Positions 17,244-23,183 of a stretch of DNA of 23,183 nt are shown here, piece after piece. The position numbers and the translations under genes were made by a program. The notes below the pieces were generated by a model. It worked only from the letters and a program-made list of their open reading frames with translations. It did no database searches and was not told the origin of the DNA. Within the stretch, counting starts at the first letter, position 1. The number at the start of each line of letters is the position of its first letter. Location: contig JACCSD010000222.1 in assembly GCA_013813185.1 (NCBI GenBank), positions 1 to 23,183 on the forward strand, in the 5' to 3' direction. Origin of the DNA: Burkholderiaceae bacterium. GTDB lineage: Bacteria > Pseudomonadota > Gammaproteobacteria > Burkholderiales > Burkholderiaceae_F.

Positions 17244-18176
17244 ATGGCTGACACGAGCGACTGCCCGGCGCGCTGGCTCGACGTCGGCGCCCGGCAATTC
17301 GATCCGTGGCGCGTGACGCCGATTCGGCATCGCGTGCACGAGCATTCGCTGCTGGCCCTGAACAAAGTGATCGCGCTGGGAACACGGCTTGAAGACCGAT
17401 GCCAGGTCCGCACGCACAGCGATACCGCAGCGGCGGGAACGCCTTTCAACGACGCGCCGCGGCTGCACCCGAACCGCAAGACCGCGGTCGACACGCTTTC
17501 GGATATCGAGCATGCAGCGGCGTGGATGTCGTTGCTGAACATTCAGACCGACCCGGAGTACCAATCGCTGGTCGACACCGTACTCGATGACGTCAAGCCG
17601 ACAGTCGAGCGGCTCGATCCGGGGATGTCGTACCGGGCGGGATGGATTTTTGTCACGTCGCCGCGCGCAGTGACGCCGTTTCACATGGACAAGGAACACA
17701 ATTTCATCCTGCAGATCATGGGGCGCAAGCGCTTGTACGTCTGGCAACCCGACGACACAGTGGCAGTCAGCGAGGCCGCACGCGATCTGTTCCATGCCCG
17801 GCACAACCGGGACCTGATCAAGTGGCGCGACGAGCTGCGCGAGCGTGCGCTCGTGTTCGATCTCGAACCCGGCAGGGGCGCCTACATGCCTTCGACATCG
17901 CCGCATCTGGTCGAAAACGGCGATGGACCGTCGGTCACCGCGAGCTTTACCTATTACACCGATGCCACTCGCCGCAACAGCCTGCTGCACGCCGTCAACC
18001 ATCGCCTGCGATCCGCGGGACTGGACCCGCCGCCGATAGGAAGCCGGCCGATGCGCGACGCGCCGTTGTATGCGGGCGTGCGCACTGTGCTGGGCGTCAA
18101 ATCCCTAGTGAGACGCGCGATCGGCCGCCAGGCGGTATCGCCCACCGCACGCTACGCAATGCATCAGTTCTCCTGA
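17244..18176 (+). CDS. JmjC/cupin-type Fe(II)-dependent oxygenase
   Basis: This 310-residue protein begins 6 bases after the NRPS stop, so it belongs to the operon. The segment TPFHMDKEHNFILQIMG contains the metal-binding H-x-D pair (H147, D149), followed by a GRKRLYVWQP strand. The distal histidine is probably H221, in STSPHLVENG. This layout is that of cupin-8/JmjC-like 2-oxoglutarate-dependent hydroxylases. In NRPS settings such enzymes hydroxylate an amino acid residue or the finished product; the substrate here cannot be told from sequence, though the carrier-bound chain is the obvious candidate. There is no signal peptide, so it acts in the cytoplasm. The C-terminal 70 residues are arginine-rich and not recognisable. 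The fold call is good; 2-oxoglutarate dependence is inferred. Confidence 0.8.
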   Translation: MADTSDCPARWLDVGARQFDPWRVTPIRHRVHEHSLLALNKVIALGTRLEDRCQVRTHSDTAAAGTPFNDAPRLHPNRKTAVDTLSDIEHAAAWMSLLNIQTDPEYQSLVDTVLDDVKPTVERLDPGMSYRAGWIFVTSPRAVTPFHMDKEHNFILQIMGRKRLYVWQPDDTVAVSEAARDLFHARHNRDLIKWRDELRERALVFDLEPGRGAYMPSTSPHLVENGDGPSVTASFTYYTDATRRNSLLHAVNHRLRSAGLDPPPIGSRPMRDAPLYAGVRTVLGVKSLVRRAIGRQAVSPTARYAMHQFS

Positions 18177-18220
18177 CGAACGCGGCGCCGCAAACATTCG
18201 TAGCGCCCGCGACGACTCGC

Positions 18221-19027
18221 ATGGCAATCCGACAATGGGTCAGGCGCTTTGCGCTGACGACGCCGATACAGGCGCTGTTGCGGAAAATCGAGCGCCGACC
18301 GCTCGGCTTTCGCGCGTTGAACTGGCTGTCCACCCTGGAGCGAGCTTTCGGTTCTTTCGACCAGGCCTGGCCGGTGGCGCGGAAAAATGCGGGCAACGCG
18401 CACGGTGACCCGCACCTGGTTCATAGCAACCTGACCACGTCTCTGGCGACGCGTCCGAGCGACTACCCAGTTTTGTACTGGCTCAACCGGATCCAGACCG
18501 AGGGCCTGGTCTTGTTCGACTACGGAGGCGGCGCCGGACAGCTCTTTTATCAATACTCTGCGCTGTTGTGCCCGGGACTGATCCGCGAATGGATCGTGAT
18601 GGATTTGCCTGAAGTGGTGGCCATCGGCGTCGACGTCGCGCAACAACGCTGCGCGCAGGGGCTGCGATTCAGCACGTCGGTGCGGGACTGTCGCGGATGC
18701 GACATCTTCCTTGCATCCGGCGCCTTTCACTACTGGGAACGAACGGTGCGCGATCTTGCAGACGAAACGGCGGAGTTGCCGCCGCACTTTATCCTCAACC
18801 GCAGCCCGTTTCGCGAAGACGGCGACCCCTTCGTCGGGATTCAGCGCGGGGCCACCTGGGCAATCCCGTTTCTGGCACGCACGCCCTCGGGCATCGAACG
18901 CGAGTTCAGCGAACTCGGCTATGAACTCGTAGACCGTTGGCTGGTGCCGGAGAAAACGTTCAGCCTCGCGCTGCTGCCCGGGCACAGGTCGCCCTATATG
19001 GGTTTCTACTTCAGGCGCAGCGCCTGA
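18221..19027 (+). CDS. TIGR04325-like SAM-dependent methyltransferase
   Basis: The frame is open far upstream, but the part before 18176 overlaps the oxygenase. The first sensible start is the ATG at 18221, giving 268 residues and a 44-base gap. The Shine-Dalgarno there is weak. Recognisable features are YPVLYWLNRI, then a glycine-rich SAM-binding loop LFDYGGGAGQLFYQY (D100 to G106), a WIVMDLPEVVAIG strand, and the segment DIFLASGAFHYWE. This pattern fits the TIGR04325 (LIC12133-type) family of putative methyltransferases, which I recall mainly from surface polysaccharide loci; no search was run. The substrate is unknown: it could methylate the peptide-polyketide or a sugar. The methyltransferase fold is fairly sure, the family assignment less so. 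Confidence 0.72.
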   Translation: MAIRQWVRRFALTTPIQALLRKIERRPLGFRALNWLSTLERAFGSFDQAWPVARKNAGNAHGDPHLVHSNLTTSLATRPSDYPVLYWLNRIQTEGLVLFDYGGGAGQLFYQYSALLCPGLIREWIVMDLPEVVAIGVDVAQQRCAQGLRFSTSVRDCRGCDIFLASGAFHYWERTVRDLADETAELPPHFILNRSPFREDGDPFVGIQRGATWAIPFLARTPSGIEREFSELGYELVDRWLVPEKTFSLALLPGHRSPYMGFYFRRSA

Positions 19028-19137
19028 CTCGTCCGCCGGGTCGGGCGGTCGAAAGCGATTCGCAAACGTCAATTGCTCCGCTATTCGGCACTATTCTCGG
19101 TGCAGTGACCCATAGAATGAATGCAACTCGAGACAGC

Positions 19138-19143
19138 GGAGAA
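19138..19143 (+). promoter_or_regulatory. Ribosome binding site that fixes the start of the first hydrolase gene
   Basis: GGAGAA at 19138-19143 lies 5-7 bases before the ATG at 19149 and is one of the clearest Shine-Dalgarno sequences in the cluster. It favours this start over the internal ATG at 19203, where homology to the family seems to begin. A TAGAAT hexamer at 19113-19118 in the 121-bp gap after the methyltransferase could be a -10 box, but no convincing -35 accompanies it. Confidence 0.55.
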
Positions 19144-19148
19144 CTGCC

Positions 19149-19985
19149 ATGGTCCGTGGCGGACGCGGCGAACATGGTAGAGGCAGGCAACAGGTACTGT
19201 CCATGCAGCGCCATGGACGCGATTTTGTCGGCATGCTTGCCGTTCCGGCTGACGTCGAACCCCAGCAAAGCTGGTTGTTCTTGAACCCTTTCGGGCAGGA
19301 GGCGATTCGCACGGCGCCGATGTACCGATCGCTGGCAGATCGCCTGGTACGCGCCGGCTGCGCCGTGCTGCGGTTCGATTACCACGGCGCCGGCGACTCG
19401 GCAGGAGAACCGGCCGATCAATCGCTGGACGACTGGGTTGGCGACTCGCGCTGTGCGATCGAACATCTGCGCGCTGTCGGTGCAGCACCGGGCATCACGT
19501 TGTTCGGAGTCGGCCTCGGCGCCACGATCGCTGCGCTCGCGGCGGCCGAAGAGACGGCGGGCATCGGCACCTTGCTGCTGTGGGAACCCGTGATCAACGG
19601 CCCGCAGTACCTGGAGGCGCTGGTCAGTTCGCATCGCCGCGAAGTCGCGCGCGGCTTCGACATGTCGTGGTCTGCGGTGCGCGCGGCCTTCGACGAGCCC
19701 GAGCCTGTCGCGCCGGGCAATCTGGTGGGATTCGACGTCGGGCCGCGGCTGGCGGCGCAAATCGGCAGCACCACGTCGCTGCCGCTGATCGAACTCGCGA
19801 ATCGCGGCGTCCGAACACTGATCGCCTCGCGCGAAGCCGGCGCCCGTCCAGCCGTTTCGCACGCGCTCGTGCAATCGATCATGATCGAAATTTCGACTGA
19901 CTGGATGGCGAACGAAACCATGGGCAGCGCGCTGGTTCCGCCGCAATTGATTGCTCTGATCGATCAATTGGCGTCATCGCCGTGA
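19149..19985 (+). CDS. Alpha/beta-hydrolase-fold protein, exosortase-associated hydrolase 2-like
   Basis: This 278-residue protein has an alpha/beta-hydrolase core: WLFLNPFGQEA (oxyanion region), CAVLRFDYHGAGDSAGEP, and a nucleophile-elbow segment LFGVGLGATIAALAA. At the elbow, where G-x-S-x-G is expected, the sequence is G120-V-G122-L-G124, so the nucleophile position is glycine. No obvious catalytic histidine follows near the C-terminus. It may be catalytically dead, a binding protein, or use another mechanism. The pattern reminds me of exosortase A system-associated hydrolase 2 (TIGR03101), which also lacks a normal serine elbow as I recall it. The N-terminal 18 residues (MVRGGRGEHGRGRQQVLS) look non-conserved, but the ribosome binding site supports the start. 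It overlaps the next gene by 4 bases. Confidence 0.75.
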   Translation: MVRGGRGEHGRGRQQVLSMQRHGRDFVGMLAVPADVEPQQSWLFLNPFGQEAIRTAPMYRSLADRLVRAGCAVLRFDYHGAGDSAGEPADQSLDDWVGDSRCAIEHLRAVGAAPGITLFGVGLGATIAALAAAEETAGIGTLLLWEPVINGPQYLEALVSSHRREVARGFDMSWSAVRAAFDEPEPVAPGNLVGFDVGPRLAAQIGSTTSLPLIELANRGVRTLIASREAGARPAVSHALVQSIMIEISTDWMANETMGSALVPPQLIALIDQLASSP

Positions 19986-20836
19986 CGGAGCAAACCGTTC
20001 ACTTCGGCCCCGACCAGAGTCTGGTGGGCACCGTCAGCATCCCGCCGCTCGCTTCGGCGCCGCGCCGGGCAGTGCTGCTGACAAATGCGGGAATCATCTC
20101 GCGCGTCGGTCCGCATCGCATTAATGTGGCTGTAGCGCGGCTCGCGTCGTGCATCGGGCTGATCGGATTTCGTTTCGACATGGCGGGCCTGGGCGACAGC
20201 CAGCGCAGAGATCCCGATGGGACGATGCTGCAGCAGCGTCTGAGCGATATCCGCGCTGCGATGGACCACGTGCAGCACACGTGGGGGCCAAGCCGCTTTG
20301 CGATGGTGGGCTTTTGCTCGGGCGCCGATCTGGCGCACCTGATGGCGCTGGAGGATCCGCGGCTCGATGCAATTGTAATGTTCGATCCCTATCTGTATCG
20401 CACTCCACGCGCTTTGCTGAACTACTTTCTGCGCCAGGCGCGACGGCACGGACTGTCCTACGGCGTTCGATTGGCAATGAGCGTGTTGCGGCACCCGCTG
20501 CTCCCGTTTGAAGATCCCGACTCCTTCGACACCGCCAAGCAGGGCCGAACCGTTTTCCCATCACGCGATGAGTTCGCTGCACGTCTCGAAACGCTGGTCG
20601 CCCGCAACGTTCGCATACTGTTGGTGTTTTCGGGCAGCAGCCCGGCTATGTACAACTATCCATCCCAGTTTCGGGATGCGTTCCGCCGCTATGGTTTCGC
20701 CGACCGGATCGAATCGGTTTTTCTTGCGGATTGCGATCACATGTTGACAACTTCGCGCGCGCAAGCGTCGTTTCAGCGGCTCGTTTCACCGTGGCTCGAA
20801 CGGGTGCGCGACACGGATTGCGGCGCTGCCTGCTGA
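19982..20836 (+). CDS. Alpha/beta hydrolase with cysteine nucleophile, exosortase-associated hydrolase 1-like
   Basis: This 284-residue protein starts at a GTG inside the preceding stop (GTGA overlap), a translational-coupling arrangement. The core is AVLLTNAGIISRVGPHR, LIGFRFDMAGLGDSQ, then the elbow AMVGFCSGADLAHL. The nucleophile position of G-x-Nuc-x-G is C112, not serine. A C-terminal histidine, H253 in DCDHMLTT, fits the catalytic base; the acid residue is not obvious. The arrangement resembles exosortase A system-associated hydrolase 1 (TIGR03100), which as I recall also has cysteine here, like dienelactone hydrolases. In this cluster, which has no TE domain, it is a candidate for product release or transfer, but that is inference. 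There is no signal peptide. Confidence 0.78.
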   Translation: MTEQTVHFGPDQSLVGTVSIPPLASAPRRAVLLTNAGIISRVGPHRINVAVARLASCIGLIGFRFDMAGLGDSQRRDPDGTMLQQRLSDIRAAMDHVQHTWGPSRFAMVGFCSGADLAHLMALEDPRLDAIVMFDPYLYRTPRALLNYFLRQARRHGLSYGVRLAMSVLRHPLLPFEDPDSFDTAKQGRTVFPSRDEFAARLETLVARNVRILLVFSGSSPAMYNYPSQFRDAFRRYGFADRIESVFLADCDHMLTTSRAQASFQRLVSPWLERVRDTDCGAAC

Positions 20837-20852
20837 TGCCGCTCGCCGCGCC

Positions 20853-21608
20853 GTGACGCACTCAAACCTACTCGTCAGCGATACGTCGCGGCGCATGGAA
20901 TCCACATCGGCCGCCGACGCCGGCGCGCGAAGCGTTATTTCCGTCTGGAAGGTTTCGCTGGCGCGGCGCGAACTCGACGTGGCGTGGTCGGACCTTGACG
21001 ACACGGAGCGGCAGCGCGCCGCCCGCTACGCGTTCGGCCGAGACCGTCGGCGCTTCGTGCTGGCTCGGTCGGCGCTGCGCCGCATCCTCGGTCAACGCTT
21101 GCGGATAACGCCTGCGAAGCTGACTTTCGAGCTCGGCACAGCCGGCAAGCCCTTCCTGCGCGAGCATCGGGATCTGGGCTTCAATGTCTCGCACAGTGCA
21201 GACGTCGCCTTGATCGCAGTGGCGAATCAGCCGGCTGCAATCGGGGTCGATATTGAGCGTCGTCACAACTTGCAAAATGCGGGCGAGCTGGCCGGCGACA
21301 TCTGCTCTCGCGAGCAGGCTGACGCGATCGCCGCGAGTTCGAATGCAAGTCTGGCGTTTCTGCGCGTGTGGACGCGCAAGGAAGCGGCGTCGAAAGCGCT
21401 CGGCTTCGGTGTCGGCTCGATCGACCTGCGGGCCTTCGATGCCGGGCTCGACGGCGAGTCGCTCAGTGTGCTGAGCGGCGCTCACGTCGCTGTCATGCCG
21501 CTGCAGGTCGGACACGATCACGTGGCCAGCATTGCGCAGGTTGCGACGCAAGTTCCGGTCATTGAGATGGCCGACGCGAGCAACGCGCTGTGGCCTCATT
21601 CGATTTGA
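20853..21608 (+). CDS. Sfp-type 4'-phosphopantetheinyl transferase
   Basis: The 251-residue protein has the classical Sfp-family signatures: FNVSHS (110-115), IGVDIE with D133 and E135, and WTRKEAASKALG with W173, K176, E177 and K181. D133, E135 and E177 are the expected magnesium ligands. The enzyme transfers phosphopantetheine from CoA to the conserved serine of carrier domains. Here the targets would be S578 and S1579 of the NRPS-PKS and S1032 and S1590 of the NRPS. Sfp-type rather than AcpS-type is clear from the length and the pseudo-duplicated fold. GTG at 20853 follows the hydrolase stop by 16 bases. ATG at 20895 is an alternative start that keeps the ISVWKV strand. Confidence 0.95.
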   Translation: MTHSNLLVSDTSRRMESTSAADAGARSVISVWKVSLARRELDVAWSDLDDTERQRAARYAFGRDRRRFVLARSALRRILGQRLRITPAKLTFELGTAGKPFLREHRDLGFNVSHSADVALIAVANQPAAIGVDIERRHNLQNAGELAGDICSREQADAIAASSNASLAFLRVWTRKEAASKALGFGVGSIDLRAFDAGLDGESLSVLSGAHVAVMPLQVGHDHVASIAQVATQVPVIEMADASNALWPHSI

Positions 21609-21675
21609 CGTCGGCAATGCCGCCTCGCGGAGGCGCGCTCGTAGCCGGCCCGAGGCTGATCGAGGCGTCCCTGCA

Positions 21676-23166
21676 GTGAAGCAAGCTCTCGCAAGAGGCG
21701 CTGCCTGGATGATCCTCGCGCGCTGGACGCTGCGGCTGATCGGAATCGTCAGCACGCTGGTGCTCGCGCGGCTGCTGGTTCCGGAAGACTTCGGCCTGGT
21801 GGCGATGGCGATGACCGTTATCGCCCTAGTGGAGCTGCTGAGCTACGTCGGCATTGAAATGGTGCTGATCAAGCATCCGGCGCCGACCCGCCAGCACTAC
21901 AACACCGCGTGGACGCTCAGTTTGTGCATCGCCGTTTCCTGCGCTGCGTTGACCGCTCTGGCTGCCCATCCCGCCGCGCTTTTTTTCAACGAGCCGCGCT
22001 TGACGGCGATCATGCTCGTCATTGCTGCAAGCTGGGGCCTTCAATCATTTGAAAACATCGGCACCGTCGACTTTCGGCGCAACTTGCAGTTCGACAAGGA
22101 GTTCGCCTATCTGACCGGCAAGAAGCTGGCGGGCTTTGTCGTCACGCTTGTTGGAGCATTCCTGTTTAGAAGTTACTGGGCGCTCGTTGCCGGGCTCGTG
22201 GCCAGCCGCATCACCGGAATCGTGCTGAGCTACGCGATGCACCCCTTGCGGCCGCGCTGGTGCCTTCGTCATTGGCGCGAGATGCTGTCGTTCACCGGCG
22301 CCATGCTGATCAATGGCTTTCTGCATTTCGCCGGAACAAGAATTCCTCATGCCTTCACCGGGCGCCTGATGGGAGCCGCACCATTGGGCGTCTATGCCAT
22401 CGGCGAAGAGATCGCTTCACTGCCGATAACCGAGGTCGTCGACCCGATCGGCCGCGCTCTGTTCCCCGGATACTCTCGGCTCGCACACGATCTGGCAGCG
22501 CTCGGCGACCGGGTTCTGCAGATTAACGCTGCCGTCGTGGCCGCCGCATTGCCGGCATGCGCCGGAATAGCGCTGCTGGCGGAACCCGCAGTTGCGCTCG
22601 CGCTCGGAGATAAATGGCTGGCTGCGATTCCCGTGGTTCAAGTGCTCGCGATCAGCGCCGGATGCGCCGCCATGCGATCGAACAGCTGGGCGGTTTACTA
22701 CTCGATCGGCCGGCCATATCTGTGGACCCGGCAGTGGCTGGTGAAGCTCGCGGCGCTCGCCGTTTCAATCTGGCCATTGTTCGGGCAATTCGGGCTGCTG
22801 GGCGTCGCCTATTCCGATCTGATATCGACGTTCGCGATGCTGATCGTCGATGTCGGCACGCTGCTGCGGACTCTCAGGCTGAGCGGGAGGCGCTACCTCG
22901 GCGTTCTATGGCGGCCTGTCGTCGCGACGGTCCTGATGGCGTTTGCGGTACACACCACGACCATTGCGCTGTCCTCCCAAATGGCAGCACCGGCTTCCGC
23001 CGTCGGGTTGGCGAGCATCGTGACGGCCGGCATCGGGGTCGGAGTGGCCGTCTATGGCGCCGCGCTGATGTTGTTGTGGCGCCTGTCCGGCTGCCCGGAA
23101 GCAATCGAAGCACTTCTGCTGCGGCGCGCGCAGCGCCTTTTCGCGTTCGGCCAGCCGCGCACTTGA
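21676..23166 (+). CDS. Wzx-like polysaccharide/lipid-linked oligosaccharide flippase
   Basis: This 496-residue integral membrane protein is rich in hydrophobic segments, about 12-14 predicted by eye. It opens with ARGAAWMILARWTLRLIGIVSTLVLARLL and continues PEDFGLVAMAMTVIALVELL, the usual N-terminus of the polysaccharide-synthesis (MOP superfamily, PF13440-type) exporters. Other family-like stretches are VRSNSWAV-type pore segments and PIGRALFPGYSRL near the middle. Members flip undecaprenyl-linked glycans, or related lipid-linked intermediates, across the inner membrane. The frame is open upstream into the PPTase, so I chose GTG at 21676, preceded by GAGG (21662-21665). Spacing after the PPTase is 67 bases, so it may share the operon. 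Only 17 bases follow its stop in the window. Confidence 0.85.
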   Translation: MKQALARGAAWMILARWTLRLIGIVSTLVLARLLVPEDFGLVAMAMTVIALVELLSYVGIEMVLIKHPAPTRQHYNTAWTLSLCIAVSCAALTALAAHPAALFFNEPRLTAIMLVIAASWGLQSFENIGTVDFRRNLQFDKEFAYLTGKKLAGFVVTLVGAFLFRSYWALVAGLVASRITGIVLSYAMHPLRPRWCLRHWREMLSFTGAMLINGFLHFAGTRIPHAFTGRLMGAAPLGVYAIGEEIASLPITEVVDPIGRALFPGYSRLAHDLAALGDRVLQINAAVVAAALPACAGIALLAEPAVALALGDKWLAAIPVVQVLAISAGCAAMRSNSWAVYYSIGRPYLWTRQWLVKLAALAVSIWPLFGQFGLLGVAYSDLISTFAMLIVDVGTLLRTLRLSGRRYLGVLWRPVVATVLMAFAVHTTTIALSSQMAAPASAVGLASIVTAGIGVGVAVYGAALMLLWRLSGCPEAIEALLLRRAQRLFAFGQPRT

Positions 23167-23183
23167 CGACACTGCGATCACTC

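Noticed and set aside
17642..18220. Upstream extension of the methyltransferase frame to 17642
   Set aside because: It lies inside the oxygenase gene in another frame and its arginine-rich translation has no recognisable motif; methyltransferase similarity begins after 18221.
21532..21675. Upstream extension of the flippase frame into the PPTase gene
   Set aside because: The extra 48 residues are arginine-rich, unlike a flippase N-terminus, and overlap the PPTase; GTG 21676 gives a family-like start.
1..23183. CRISPR array, tRNA/rRNA genes, insertion sequences or attachment sites
   Set aside because: No regularly spaced direct repeats, cloverleaf-like segments, transposase motifs or flanking repeats were noticed on reading the window.

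Overview
The window reads as a high-GC proteobacterial chromosome, most likely a betaproteobacterium. The codon usage is GC-rich, and uvrB lies divergent from a TyrB-type aminotransferase, an arrangement I recall from Burkholderiales and relatives. This taxonomic call is inference; no 16S or other marker is present.

Region 1 (1-5537) is ordinary core genome. It holds a TPR protein that runs in from the left edge (+), a DUF924-family protein (-), a good intrinsic terminator, a low-molecular-weight protein-tyrosine phosphatase (-), uvrB (-, GTG start) and, after a 262-bp divergent intergenic region with a good sigma70-type promoter, an aromatic amino acid aminotransferase (+).

Region 2 (about 5628-21608) is a biosynthetic gene cluster on the + strand with short gaps or overlaps. 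Its first gene encodes a 2207-residue hybrid NRPS-PKS with the order A-PCP-KS-AT-ACP-aminotransferase. Its second encodes a 1653-residue NRPS with the order C-A-PCP-C-PCP. Then follow a JmjC/cupin-type Fe(II) oxygenase, a TIGR04325-like methyltransferase, two alpha/beta-hydrolase-fold proteins with non-serine nucleophile positions, and an Sfp-type phosphopantetheinyl transferase that can prime the four carrier domains. Reading the specificity residues by eye gives an aliphatic, valine-like code for the first A domain and a clear glycine code for the second. The AT has the malonyl-type HAFH motif, and there is no KR, DH or ER. The simplest reading is amino acid -> beta-keto extension -> transamination to a vicinal 3,4-diamino acyl unit -> condensation with glycine. 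The last module has a C and a PCP but no A domain, and no TE or reductase is present, so the final monomer and the release step are unexplained.

Region 3 (21676-23166) is a Wzx-like polysaccharide flippase. With the hydrolase pair, which resembles the exosortase-A-associated hydrolases 1 and 2, and the TIGR04325-like methyltransferase, it suggests that the NRPS-PKS genes sit beside or inside an exopolysaccharide or exosortase-type locus continuing to the right. The product may be a cell-envelope component rather than a free metabolite; this is inference. No tRNA, rRNA, CRISPR array, insertion sequence or attachment site was seen.
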